Shown here in pieces: positions 22,111 through 35,102 of a stretch of DNA of 64,000 bases (positions within the stretch are counted from its first letter, which is position 1; every line of letters begins with the position of its first letter). This DNA is from Punica granatum (Eukaryota; Streptophyta; Magnoliopsida; Myrtales; Lythraceae). Where the stretch lies: the NCBI RefSeq assembly GCF_007655135.1, contig NC_045134.1, positions 6,716,982 to 6,780,981 on the forward strand. Direction: 5' to 3'. A model generated the notes under the pieces. It was not told the origin of the DNA. It was given only the letters and a program-made list of their open reading frames with translations, and made no database searches. The position numbers were made by a program, and so were the translations under genes.

Positions 22111-25100
22111 CAAGGTATGGAAAATTTAAATAAAATTTTCTATTCTTAATTAATTTCAATACTTCAAATATATAAATCAAGAAGTTAGAATTGGTAAAAT
22201 GATATGAGTATAACCAAGGTACGATTACAAATTTTTTGAGGCCCACCAACTAATCATTTCAAATCTACAGCCTCTCTGATCAAAATTCTAACATTATTTG
22301 TTATATAAATGTACCCATACATATATATACACAGATTCAGTAGCTCTCTGCAGAGGGGGAGATCCCCACTCAGGTCAAAAAGGACAAGAGCATGATTTTG
22401 AAAATGGGTTGGGGAGAGCTTCTTTTCCAACCAAAGCGTAGCCACAATATCTTTGGTGTGATCCCACTTGGGCCGATTCAATTTAATATAAATTTGGTAA
22501 TGGTGTGATGATGATGATGGTTGGACGGGATGGTCCTCACTGACTTCCCATTTTCCTTCCTTCTATTCCCTGTTGTCTGAGTTGCAATGATGAACTTGAA
22601 AGAATGAGAAGCCTTTTCCCTCTTTCTATTGCTTTCTTTCGGAACAGCAATTGTCTTCAATAATTAGAATATTCCTCCACCATAGATCGGTCTACAAAAG
22701 TTAGCTGACATTATAGGGTGCAGAACCCTTCTGATATATTCTATTCATCTATAAATATATATACATATTATCAGAATTGCTTTAGTTTCGGTTATTTAGA
22801 CGCCTCAAAGGCCTAATACAATATCGTGAAGGGGAAATAGATTTAGAGGTATATATCAACTAGCGAAGAGCCGTCAGAAACCTCTTCATTCAATTTTGAA
22901 GGCAAATGTTAATGCACTAAAATAGCTTCTTTGAAATCCTTTCAGGTTGCAATATTTACACAATAAATTATAGGGTTATAAACACTTGCACGTATTGAGC
23001 TGACATGACTATAACGTTCGTATTTATCGAGCCTGTGGGGGTTCCAAATCAAATGCCCCTTTTTCTCGGGTTCTAGGCTCCCCGTACTTTTTATACTTGA
23101 AAGGCTAGATGAGAACAACTAGGGTATAGAAATGAAGTCATGGATGGATCATCTTCTCAGTTGACAAGTTGACAAGATTTTCCGGAATTTTGTGTCTGTA
23201 CGAGCTGGTTCATCAGATAGACCATAAGTGTAAGTTTAAAATTAGTCGTCAAGATTTCAGTTAGGAGATCAATGTAATGTAAACGCACTTTTGATTAATA
23301 TGGAGATGGGGGATCAAAAGAAGCATATGCAAACAGCTCAATTTTTGCTGTCATGGGCAGTAGTAAGGCATTAGAAGAGTTCTTTTCGTCTCAAAAGCCT
23401 CGAAGGGATATAGCAATCAAATGATGTACCTCGGAGACCATGCAAAAGGGCCTTTGGCTTCTTCCCCTTTCCCATTCAAAAAATTGCCGACTTTTCTTCC
23501 TATCAATGTACACTTTGAGGGGCAATTATATGTGTTGCACCATGATGTGCTTGCTTTGCTACAAGCTCGCAAAGGAAAGGGCAAAAAAGAAAAAAAAGCT
23601 GGTCATTGTTTTTCCAATTTCTATTCCCTTGCTCGCCTTTATCATCTCGCTTTATAGATCATATTGCAGGCAAGTGTCGTCCATATTCTGTTTCTTAAGC
23701 TGGATTTGTTTGGTGAGAGAGAGAGAGAGAGAAACATGATAATAATTAGGGTTACACACACGTGCATCCCACATTGGACATTGTGAGTGTGACCAAGAAC
23801 AACCCACTCACTAAGGTTTGACTACTGTCTTTGAAAATTAAAATGTGTTTGACCAGTGTGGACAAAATTAACATGCGATGTAATTACAACACATGGGATG
23901 CTAAAATATAGATTTATAGAAGGAATCCTCATTAAAGACAAAAATTAGAGTCAACCAGGTTTAGTGCTTTGCCTGATGCATGCATTTCTCTCCAACTCAA
24001 AAGTATTTATCGAGAAAGATTATTACCAAAAAAGATGGGATTTAAATTAAGTTAAGCTTATCTACCGAAAAGAAAAAAAAATAAGTTAAACTTAAGGAAC
24101 ATATAAAATCTATAAATACTTGCATAGTGTACATTGTGAAACATGATATAATGGGCTAGTGCTCCTATACATGCTATCACAAAATCAATCAGCACAGGGT
24201 TTACCATTTACAACAGCTTACGGTTAGCAATTAAATAATGCAGTTAAGGGCACGTATAGTTGTAAAATAAGAGCATCATGAATTTTTTCTAGTGGACTGA
24301 CTTCATTCTTGATCGACATATGCAGGTTTTTCTAAGCCAAACTTAAAATAGCTATTATTAAATGAATAAGACTGTTATTCAGGATTATGTTTCTCTCTGG
24401 TATCAACCAAGAGTCGAGATTGATGAAATCTTTGCAGACCAAAGGTCTTGATAAAAAAACTTATCATATACTTTTATTTCTTCGAAATCCAATAATTTCT
24501 TAATTTATCATATACTTTTATTTCTTCGAAATTTAAAATTTATTTTATAATACTAATTATAAGCTCCTTCCTCTTTTTTTCTTTTTTTAATGGTAAAAAG
24601 TAATTAAGCCTGTTCATTAATGTGACGAAAATGGCATTCTTCTTTATTCCAAAGTAAAACTTTCGCCGGAGAAATTTCCTTCATTTTTCGATATGAGATA
24701 CAATGCCTTTCAACGTTTGTTTACAATAACTTTGAACTTTTGTTTTCATATAGCAACGTGTGTTGATGATATTTTTCAACACTAGTTACGTGAACTTAAA
24801 ACATGCCCTTAAAAAGGGAATGAGAGTTGGACTTCCACTTTGGGTTTATTACGGGACTTCATCCACACTACAACTAAACAAATCATGAATTCTATATTTA
24901 TATTGGAACTAACATGAGTCGTACTTTCACTGTTCTCAACGCTAATTAGACTTGGTGTGATGTGAGCTCATTTGTGAATGTGTAACCTATTATAGTACCA
25001 TGGAGACTTTACATATACTGAGCCACAAAAAGTTGAACACATAATCAACCGAAAAACTCAAACTAATAGAATGATTGAACAAAATTATCTTTTATACCTA

Positions 25101-26150
25101 TAGTTTTCTTCCATATTTTTAAGGACACAACATCTCTATATATATGCTTTTAACTGACCCAAGGTTCCTGAATCAGGTCGCTGTTAGTCCATCATGGCCC
25201 ATCAAGATCCCGTCGAATAATAAACTTACAATGTGCTCTTCCACTAGGTAAAAAGGCAAAAGTAAAAAAATAAAATAAAACCAAAAAGACACAAATTCCA
25301 TGCATTATCCTTGTCACTGTCTGAAGCAATTAAAACTAAACAAATAAGAACTTGACAGCACTAAGCATTGTTAGGGTAAAAAATTCCCCATCCACTTGCC
25401 CTAATTAAAGGAGTCCCTGTTAATATTTTGATTGAAGGCTAACTCAATGGGGGAGAGGTACGAGTGATGTTTGCTGACACACTTTTGACATAATATTAAT
25501 ACAATATCATGTGCGTGTACAAATATAATGTTTATGCTTTAATTTGTTGGTTGATCAAAGAACACTTGATTGAAGGGACTTGATAGAGAAACTTACCATT
25601 TTTTGTTATAATATATAGTGCTCTTATTTGAAGTGGACAACATGAGAAATAAAAATAGAAGGTAAGGGGTTTAATGGGATCTATTTTTCTTCATATTCCT
25701 CTAGATCTTTTTCCATTAGCTAAACTTTTACTATTTATGATTCAGATTTTTCGACATAGGTAGTTTCGCGCAGTATTTCTCGAGAGCAAGATTTCATAGT
25801 TTGAGTTCCTGTTAGCATGTACCTTGTCGATGATAATTGATCAGACTATACAAGGGACAATGTCAGTTGTTTTTTTAAATGAATCATCTATTAGATGAGA
25901 GTAATCTTTGGTGTCGAAGCTAGGTGAAAATAATTCTTTTCGGAATTTGAGCTTATATATGTACGTTTTTGCTTGTCATTATAAACATGATTAACAATGC
26001 ATGATATGTTCGACATGCTTATATGATAAGCAGAGAAGCTCCTCATTAATTAGTTTACTCTCGCATTCATCACTAACAAACTTTTATCTTATCTCGATTT
26101 CAATATTAAGTACACCGTATTCTTTAGTAAAAGGCGAAAGAATAGTTCAC
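22111..26150. other. Gene-free tract
   Basis: A few short ORFs lack any recognised domain. A 43-bp direct repeat with TTATCATATACTTTTATTTC occurs at about 24461 and 24503, and a (GA)8 run at about 23717-23732. A B-box-like GTTTGAGTTCC near 25799 is too weak to call. Confidence 0.5.
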
Positions 26151-26153
26151 TCT

Positions 26154-26229
26154 ATGGTCACTGCGTGGCTGTGTGACATCCTTGCACAAGGGTCATGCTA
26201 ATCTTCTCAGTATAGTTCCAATTTTATCG
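26154..26229 (-). pseudogene. U6: U6 snRNA pseudogene
   Basis: On the minus strand CGATAAAATTGGAAC, then GAGAAGATTAGCATG, then CAAGGATG are the central blocks of plant U6 spliceosomal RNA in the right order and spacing. The highly conserved 5' stem is missing and there are substitutions (GACCCTTG for GCCCCTG, GTCACACAG for the invariant ACACGCA region). I see no plant USE or correctly spaced TATA element upstream. The copy is therefore very unlikely to be expressed from a normal pol III promoter. Confidence 0.82.
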
Positions 26230-26511
26230 CACGTCTGTACGCGCGGTGGTGGGCCGTGGGGAAGTTGTGTTCACTTACTAATTAAAACCCAACACCACCA
26301 TAAGCAAAGCCTAATGGCTTTATCTTAGTTGAAGTCCCATTAGAATCAACTAATTGGGCCAAACCCAATTATCATCGAAACTTTCCGTGGAAAAAGCCCA
26401 TCTAACTTGAAGCAGTTCTTGCCTGGTGCACTTGTGGCTGTGTGTTAATTACTCAAATCCCCACGGTGAATATTAACAAAATCGAGAGTTTCTACGATCA
26501 TTTTAAATAAA

Positions 26512-26929
26512 TATAACTTGCACGCATATGTCACGGACGGACCACGCGACATGGACACCAGGGCACGCTCTAGACGGACAATGGATTGAGGTTCATCCGA
26601 TGACCCTTACCCCCGGCTTTATGAGATCTCGGGAGTCCCGAGAAAGTGTGTCTTTCTAGAAAGTTTCCCACACTTGTAAAATATTCTAGACACTCTAGAA
26701 CCTTGTACATACTTCTAGATACTCTAGACTCTTGAACATTCTTCTAGAACTCTAGGGGGAGTCCCCTTCATTTGCAATGCACACGAGAAGTTATATACAA
26801 TTCATAGCTTTTCTCTCTACTTTCTCTCTCTAGAGCGGTTAGACTGACCGTAACCTAAGTCTACACGAGCAAGGGAACGCTAAATAGAAACTGTACGCTC
26901 GTGACACTTAGGTATAACTTGCACGCATA
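26512..26929. mobile_element. 384-bp LTR-like insertion between 17-bp direct repeats
   Basis: TATAACTTGCACGCATA occurs at 26512-26528 and exactly again at 26913-26929. The insert between begins TGTCACG and carries CGTGACA at 26900-26906, the 7-bp inverted ends typical of solo LTRs, then six more bases (CTTAGG). It has a TATA-like box (TTATATACAA near 26793) and C/T-rich leader-like DNA. Three adjacent units of about 29 bp (26681-26760) each hold TTCTAGA and ACTCTAG blocks, and 26652-26667 holds TTTCTAGAAAGTTTC, similar to heat-shock elements. A 17-bp duplication is too long for ordinary LTR integration. Confidence 0.65.
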
Positions 26930-27539
26930 CGTATGAGTCGTGAAATCATAAACCTTGAGCATGAAAGTCTTGGCAGTGAATGTTGAACGTGAAAACTTGG
27001 CGCAGCCAATCTCAGTGAAACCAACCTAACGGGTGCAAAGACTGGCTTTGAGGTGCTGTATAACCGCACAGCCGATCTCAGCGAGATCCATTGCAGCCTC
27101 AAGGAGGTTTGGCTAGACAAGATGACTTGCGTGTTTGTGCGTCACGACACAGGATCCAGCTCATGAACTTATTTGCCACAATTCGAAGAAAGAAACCTGC
27201 TTTTTTTTTTTTTACAATACATATACTCTGAATTGCTCCTGAAATAAATTCAACAATATTTATATATGTAACTGTGTACAGCCCCCTGCCTCTTATACCA
27301 AACATATATGACCAAAACCATAGAGATGCTGCTAAAATGGAGTTAACATGAACTACACAAGACCAAGAAAGAAAACATTTTTTAAGCCAATACTATATAA
27401 AAACAAAAGAATAATAAAGAATAGCCGCACCAAACCTCCTTCCATAACCTCCTCCCTCCATATTCTGTTACCCTTTCCCGACTCACGATCACGCCTGATC
27501 GTGAAGGATAACAATTACCTTCCCTTCAGGATTCAGTCA
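26930..27539. other. 3' flank of the DUF810 gene, no gene resolved
   Basis: Two similar blocks, GCAGCCAATCTCAGTGA and ACAGCCGATCTCAGCGA, lie about 70 bp apart near 27002 and 27070. The part nearest 27539 is probably 3' UTR of the minus-strand gene, but no clear polyadenylation signal was found. Confidence 0.4.
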
Positions 27540-30500
27540 TCAGAGCTTCTTGGGAAGGTTATAGGTCTTCTTCAGGAACTTTGAGGCTGCTTCGTCATTC
27601 CTGTAACACAAAACTCTGAGGAGGGTGTTGGGCTCGGTTGGGTTCCACTGCCCGGAAGTAGCTGGCAGTGGAAGCCGAGACCGTGCTGACGACCCGTAAG
27701 CCTCCAGGGTGACCCTTCTGAACCGCTCGATCAGGGACTCTGTATCAGCCCGGAAGAGCGGGAGAATCCCCCTTACAGTCACTGAGAACTTGTCGATCAA
27801 TTCCACTGGCAAGCCGTCCCCGTTTGCCCAGAAGAGATCTTTCAAGGCCTTGAAATCATCCTCTATTACCGGAGAATCTTGCCGAGAAAAAGCCCGGGAT
27901 GGGCCCCCCGCCAGCAGAACGAGCAAGAACCCATCGAAGGAAGCCCTCATTATGTCTGTTATAATCCGAGTTCGGACCCGCTCGTGGACCGACTCTGATA
28001 TGAGAAGAAGGTTTCTCTCCAGTTCCCGAACGAAGGGATCAATCCGAGAACTCGAAGGGTCTCCAATATAAAGCCCATCCCAGAGTACATGGCTTAGATC
28101 ATGGAATACGATCTTATAGGCAACTGCTTCGCATAGTTGTTGGATCCCTTCAATACAAGCAGAAGGAGTTATGTCGAATGTTTTCCCAGTACTGTCCGAG
28201 AAGTCTTCAGTCTTGGCAGACTCGGAGTTTCTGAGATGGGTTATAATTCGTTTCTCAACGGATTCCAATTGAAGGTGGATCTGCTGTAGAGTGTTAATTC
28301 GGAGGCAGAGCTGCGAGACACCAAACATGTTTTCACCATTTACAGTTGCGACCTGAGAGTTCCTCTTCTGGATGCTTGGAGACTTGTCCTTCTTTTTACC
28401 AAAGCCTTGGAACTTGGACTCGACCGTGCATCGGGTTAATGCAGGCATAGTTGGGATAAACGAGTTCCGTGAACCTGACAGTTAGGGCGACGAAAGAACA
28501 AATCTTGTTAGATGCCTGATTGTAAATACATGGAAAGAATTTTTTTTTTCTTGTTTTGGTAACTACAAGAAAGACGCCTGCATTTTGTTTTTCAGGAACA
28601 ATCTTTGCATATACACAAATTGTACAATTACAGACTAACCCCAACAAGCACAGTTTGTGTATCCACAATTTTCATTTTTTTTTAGCCCCCTGAAATTTGC
28701 CTCAAAATGTAAAATTTCAGGTTAATAAGCTTCAGGGGCTCCAGTGTGGAGACTGCAATTTCTAAAAGTGCAGGATCAGGATAGCCAATGTAATCGCGAT
28801 TAAAAGCTCCAAACGTTCTTACCACATCCCAATTTCGCCTTGGTAACATAATATTGAAGGCATTTATCAAGGCCGGTGATCAAGTCAGGAAGTAGCGCAG
28901 GATGCATTGGGATTGGAAGCTGGAAATACGCGTCCAGAGTCTCATCTATAATGCGCAAAACTTCAACAGCTGATGGAGCACATCCGTCTTTATTCTCTAA
29001 GGGGGTCCAAGTCTACATCAGCAAAATAAAGAATTTATGAACAAGGAAATTATATCATACAAAACTTCCGGAATGAAATACTGTATAATCGATGTGATAT
29101 TAGTCCAGCAAAACTACAAAACAAGTTCCCAGTTTTTAATTTAAACCCCAATTGAAAATGAGAAAAACGAAGAGGTGAGATCATGAGCATGTAACAAGAT
29201 TTTTTGCGCGAGAAAATGTCTTGTAAGTCAGGAAATCTCCACCATTTCAGGTAAATGTTTTCTTGCATGAAAGATACATCTCGAATGTTGCAAAAGAAAC
29301 CACTTTTTATTACCTTGTGTGTCTTTCATAGGAAAGTATTACAGAAAGCAATGACAGTGTCCCATATCAAATTTCGAAATGTAACATATGCTCAAGACTG
29401 GTGAACAGTTAAAGAGTGCCCACCTCTTGTTGAAGATTCCGATCTACCCACTCCTTCATCCTCTCTATCCTCATCCTGATCCATATCTTCACAAGATTCG
29501 CTATCGCAGCCTCAGCCTCGTATGGAGGCATCTCCCTAATAATTGCCTTCCCTCCATCATCACTCTCCACCGCATCTTCAACCGCTATCTGAACAAGATC
29601 CTTCTCGAGCTTATCAGCTGCCCTCAGGATCTGAACAGCATCTGGTGTCAGCTCCGACAGGCCTGAGATGAACTGCTTCAGCTCGTTTCCATAACATGCA
29701 TGGAGGGTGGCCACTGCTACCCCTGCTGCGAAAGGGTGCCACCGCTTGAGGATAGGGCTGAAGACATGCTTCTCGTTGATTGCGAGTTCACCCACATCCT
29801 TTGCAAGGATCACCAGCACTGGGAGCGGGTTGGTATGATTCTTTGAGGCTCTCCTGCTCGAGTCTGCTTTCTCCATTCTCTGTTCAGATCAATAGGAAAC
29901 CCATATCATATATCTATAGATATTACATAACCCAAAGATTTTTGTCTGAGTTGCACCCAATCATATAAAATCCTAAAAGGAAAATGACCCTGCAAAAGAT
30001 GAATGCCACTTTACCTGCGCAAAAGCAGTGCGTAAGGATGACCTGATATAAGTATCGATCCTACTCCGAGCCACATCAACATTCTCCCTCCTCCTTCGTC
30101 GATACTCATTTGAGATATCCTCAACTAATATCCTTGCAGCAGATACCCCAATGGAGACAATACCCTGCATCATGTCAATGCTACTGCGATTAAAAGTGTC
30201 ATGGTATGCAAGAAGCCTCTTTTCTGCCCACCCAAGGATCGAGCTCAGAGTGGAGCTCAGGATCTTAGCATACTCAGGATCTTTGGTGGCCTTTGCATCT
30301 TTTGCAACTTCTGATAATTGATTATTAGCGTCATATAGGAGGTCCATCTCCACTCCACCGGTGCCTACAAAGTGGTTGAACAGAACCCATGTAAAGCAGA
30401 CATTATGGAGCATCTGATTGATCCCAAGGATCGGCCACGTCTTCTTAATGTGCTCCATCAGCTCTTCGACCTCTTCTATGATAGAGGCTTCATCGTTCAC

Positions 30501-32480
30501 GTCAAAGCATGCTTCTAGAAGCATCTCATAGAGACGGAGATTCAGCGGAATTCCATCAGCCCAGTGGCAGGCTTCGAGGCCATCAATTGATCGGCATGCA
30601 AGAGACATGACAGTGCTCCGCAGGACTTGCATGGACTCATTGTTGCGTCCTGTCTCTAATGGACGTTCATATGCCCCAATAATGATCTGCCGTAATCGTT
30701 GCCCGGAGATGTTTGACTTCTCTAGTGGTATTCGGGGATGGAGAAGGAGGCCTGCCTCGAGTACCCGAAGGGTTCTTTTCTGCCATGCCTCGTATTCTTG
30801 TGGATCGGCGAAATCAGAGGATTTGAGCTGCTGGAGTAGCTCTAATGGTACAACCACAGACTCTATTCTCCTTCCAACCTGCAATTCAGACGACTGTATT
30901 ATCAGGATCACATGCGCCATTAAAATTTTTGAGTTTTGTTTTCATCACGAAAGTGCCATCCGGAGTTACTCTCGATCCATTATTTACCTACATCACGGTG
31001 ACTCAAAAGCCAAGAATCATTAAAATAATAGTTCTGATTGGGACATAATTTACTTTGATTTTGCATTGACTGATTGGAGCGGTGGAATAAGAAACTAAAA
31101 AGCAGTAGATACTGCCATCAACTGAATCTAGTTCACATTTGTCTGTTGTACTAGAAAAACATAGGATGAAACAATCTCAAAACCACCGTAGACTAATATG
31201 AGAGCCTCGAGCAACAAAAGTCCAACAGAATTTAGAATAAAAATTCACGAAGCAAGTATTGCAATTTCAATTGGAATATTAATCAAGGTCCAGAGTCACA
31301 CAAATGCAAGTGAGAAGAGCATTCCTACTCGACCTAACTTTTTATCTCACAGTGCAACTATAACCGCAGAATGAACCCCTAAGATCCAAACCCTAAGATC
31401 CAAACCTTTCTCAGAAAATCAAATCTTTGTCAGACACAATCTCCGATGAATGTTTTAAGCTCAGTCTCTCTCAACTACCAGTGACTTTCTTAAGTCTCCC
31501 CTGTCTCAGTTGATGATGAACACCTACCCTGTAATTAGGGTCATCGGCATTGTTTTTGGTAGATCTGGAGAAGAGACAAAATAGTAAAACAGATAATGAA
31601 AACAAATACATTTGATCAAGAGCCACTTGAGTTAGATCAATCAAAATTGGTATTGCCCAGTCGAACCCAAATGATCCATTGAGCTCCATCACCTATTCAT
31701 GTTTCAGACAAGACTATCAAGTCGACCTGAATTAACCAACGAAAGATCAACCAATTGAGCTCGAAACCAATCAAAGAAATCATAAGAACATAAAATTCAG
31801 TCACATTGTCAATTCCCAACTCAATGAAATCTATCCTACAAATTATCCAGGTAAAAATCATATCTTTTAACTGAATTATGCAAAATTAGATCAATACCCA
31901 ATTGACCCAAATCACATTGAAGATCAAATCATAGAAATGTTGTGAAAACCTGGCCGGCAGAAATCCTGAGAAGAGCCCTCCTAACCCGAGAATCAACAGT
32001 CTCGGGGACCCTCATTTGGGTCCTCATGAGGTCTCCCAAAGTCACCGGCCTCTTGGACTTGCCCTGACCAGACCCGGAACTTGACCCGGACCCGGGGCTC
32101 TTCTTGGAGCCCGACCCGGGCGACCTCAGTCCGAGCGCCTTCTTCATCTTGCTGGCGGCGGCGGAGGTGAGCGACCGCTGCAGAGCGGGCGAGCTGGGTG
32201 AGTTGGGCGAGTTGTTGCTCATTGACTCGGAATGGCTCAGGGAGGCGGCAGTGTGGATCGCGAGGGGCTTCCCGGCGGACGTGCGGCATGCAGCAGCGAA
32301 GATCTCGAAGGCCGTGAGACGGAGTTCGGAATCGGTGAGCTGGGCATCGAGTTGCCCGAGTGGGGAGGGCAGCTCAGAGGAGAAGCTGCCGTTGTTGTTG
32401 TTGCCAGTGACCAGAGGAGTAGGCTTCGAGGGCTCCCTCTTGGAGTGGCCCAGAGAGAGATCCCTGAAGAGGTGAGCCAT
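27540..32480 (-). CDS. DUF810/MUN-domain protein (plant unc-13-like)
   Basis: The coding sequence is complement(join(27540..28474, 28823..29012, 29424..29879, 30015..30878, 31950..32480)), 991 aa. All introns are GT-AG with phases 0, 0, 0 and 1, and all exon lengths fit. The N-terminus MAHLFRDLSLGHSKR and the Ser/Gly-rich linker with KKSPGSGS are typical of the At2g25800/At2g20010 group (about 990 aa). The conserved blocks VPLELLQQLK, CHWADGIPLNLRLY, FVGTGGVEMDLLYDA, LPIPMHPALLPDL, YVTKAKLGCGSRN and MPALTRCT span the DUF810/MUN region. The related PATROL1 acts in vesicle delivery of proton pumps to the plasma membrane. The role of this subgroup is inferred from that paralogue and is not established. 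The first intron is 1071 bp and holds no gene. Confidence 0.93.
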
Positions 32481-32487
32481 TGTGGGT

Positions 32488-32523
32488 TAGAGAGAGAGAG
32501 AGAGAGAGAAATAAGAGAGAGAA
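32488..32523 (-). promoter_or_regulatory. CT/GA repeat in the 5' leader of the DUF810 gene
   Basis: Eight bases before the ATG the sense strand has a (CT)n tract, interrupted once. Such tracts are common in plant leaders and can bind GAGA-type (BBR/BPC) factors. A regulatory role here is inferred. Confidence 0.45.
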
Positions 32524-32599
32524 TGTGGACTGTACATATGACAGAGCGATGAGAGCTGCAGAGGGGAGGCCTGGGGAAGGAGATGGAGGTGGGCAGGGG

Positions 32600-33534
32600 G
32601 GTTTTTGGTAAATTCATATGGTAAAAATTATGAATTTAATTATTTATTAAGAGTTAGTTTAATCTATTTTTTTGGCTATTTCCTGACATTTCAGAAGTTA
32701 ATTCAACTATATATATCTTATCTATATATATATATATATATATATGAAAGCAAGGTACGAATTCAATTCTCATGTCGTTATATCATCAAAAATAAAAAAT
32801 TAAGTTCCTTGCTTTACCACGATATCATCAGATATATTAAGAAATTTTTTTATCATTAATAGAATATGTATTATTTGCATATAACCTAACAAAATATATA
32901 TAAGAGAACAAAATATGCAGTAGGCTATTACATTAGATGCTATTCGAGAAATTTTTTAAATTTTTTTATGATTAATTATGCAAGTGAATATAATTACTTT
33001 TCAAAAAATTATGATTAATTAGCTTCTATTTAGGGAATTTTTATATTATTTTATAATTACTTTATCAAAGCTTATACACCGTCAATAATTTCAAGATATA
33101 ATTTAATATAGTCCAATATATAAATTATATACAATGAAATATAGTCCAAATTATATGCATATACTGTATATATACCGTTTGCTTATATATGTGCATATAT
33201 AAGCGGTTTGCAAGATTATATATAATATATATATATATATAGTGTGCATATATCTATATATGCATATTTGTGCAGTTTATAGATTATACATGATATGATG
33301 TTCGCATATATAGATTATATATGTGCCGCCTGCATATATATGCATATGGATATATATATATATATATGCCTATTAAATTATATACACAAAAATATATGTA
33401 GATTAATATGTCGATTTGACTCTTCTAATATATACATATATCCCACGAAAAATCAACAAATTGAACATAGTGCTTGGATCTTTTAAAAAACAACATTATG
33501 GTTGCAACGTGAGCAAGTATAACTATAACCTTTC
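32600..33534. other. Gene-free, very AT-rich tract
   Basis: Many TATA/TGCATATA microsatellite runs occur (32724-32744, 33180-33370). No ORF can be supported. Confidence 0.6.
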
Positions 33535-34120
33535 TGTTGAGATACGTTATCCCACATGAAAAAAAATGAGAAAGAAACCACAAATTTATATGAGATTTGG
33601 ATCCAGTAACCTATCAGCTTAAACTTTTGGGTTGTAGATGGACTCAAGTCCATGTAGGCCCAAATGGGAATTTTACATAGTATCAGAGCGAGTTATACTT
33701 CCGCGCGCTCGTGTGAGCTCACACAACGCATATTCAGTTTCGAAGCAGCCAAGAGTGCGCCTCATGTTAATCGGGGCCAAGAGTGGCCTGGTCCAGTTCC
33801 GAAGTAGCTAAAAGTGCACCTCTAGTTAGGCCCGAGTGTGGAGATCGAGGCTAGTTTGATATTTGTCCCCCTTTGCATGAGCACGGAAGAGGATGCCCGG
33901 CTCGTGGTTGATTGTTAAGGGCGGGTGTTTAAGGGCACGTGGCACATGTTGGACCACACGTTGCCATGTGAGGGCGGGTGTTGAAATACGTTATCCCACA
34001 TGGAAAAAATGAGAAAGAAACCACAAGCTTATATGAGATTTGGGTCCAGCAACCTATCGGCTTAAGCTTTTGGGTTGCAGATGGACTCAAGTCCATGTAG
34101 GCCCAAGTGGGAATTTTACA
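33535..34120 (+). mobile_element. TRIM retrotransposon (miniature LTR element), complete
   Basis: Two direct repeats of 143 and 142 bp (33535-33677 and 33979-34120) start TGTTGA and end TTTTACA. They are flanked by the perfect 5-bp duplication CTTTC (33530-33534 and 34121-34125). A Met-tRNA-type primer-binding site (TAGTATCAGAGC) follows the 5' LTR at 33678, and a purine-rich GTGAGGGCGGG precedes the 3' LTR. The 301-bp interior has no coding capacity, so it depends on enzymes from other elements. The LTRs differ at about ten bases and one indel, all of the substitutions being transitions, so the insertion is fairly young. Confidence 0.93.
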
Positions 34121-34125
34121 CTTTC

Positions 34126-35102
34126 CCTCCCATTAAATCTGATAAAGTGTATTATAGGTATGACTAAATTTATGCTCACATGTGACTATAATTGATTTTT
34201 TTGTTAATTTATCTTTTCTATATGTAATTTTACATATTTTGAGACGCTATAAATATTTATTGTATGATGAAAGAATTTAGACTTAAAAAAGATATATGAA
34301 AAATAGAGTGAGATTCACGAGATTGTGATATGACGTAAATATAAGGAATAACAAAATCATTAATTTTGACATAATTTTCCTTGATGAAGAGGTATGTTTA
34401 CACTTTTTTACTAAATCTATACATTTGCTTTTAATACAAAATTTATTTATTTATTAAATTATTACTTCTAATGAAATTATGGTTCATTAATGCATACAAG
34501 TGTAAGAAAATCTCAATCAATTTGTTCCAACTGTTATTTTGTAAATGAGGCTTATACACTATTAAGAATTTTAATATATAACTTCATTGAAATGCCGCCA
34601 ATAAATGTTGATGGAAAGAGCTATATATTAGTGGATCAACTTTGTCCAATTGGCATGAGTAGCGGTATTGCACTTTTCTTTCTTGGATCCCTTTTAATTG
34701 TTATGTTTGAAAAATTCAAAATATTTGTTCTACCGTATAAATTTAAATAAAAATAAGTAAGATTTTTAGGATGTTTAAAATAATTACAACAATAATTCCT
34801 TGAAAAAATAAAATATTTGTCAAATATAAATTTAAGAGATGATAGAGATCGTAGAATTATGTTTTATAATTTATATAGTAACCAAAAATATTATAATCAC
34901 ATATTACAATATAATTAATACAATATATTCATGTAAAAAATTAGTATATTATTATATTTCGTATTCATAATATTTAATCGATAAGGGCGCCCGCGCAACA
35001 CGCGAACATTCACCTAAAGTGAAATAAAAATAAAATTAATTAATATTTTAGCATTACAATATTAAATTACGTCTTACAATATCTTTAATAGGAAATGTTA
35101 TA
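34126..35102. other. Gene-free AT-rich tract
   Basis: A short GC-rich island AGGGCGCCCGCGCAACACGC at about 34984-35004 stands out in otherwise AT-rich DNA. An 86-codon ORF at 34490-34750 is hydrophobic at its end but matches nothing known to me and is probably chance. Confidence 0.5.
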
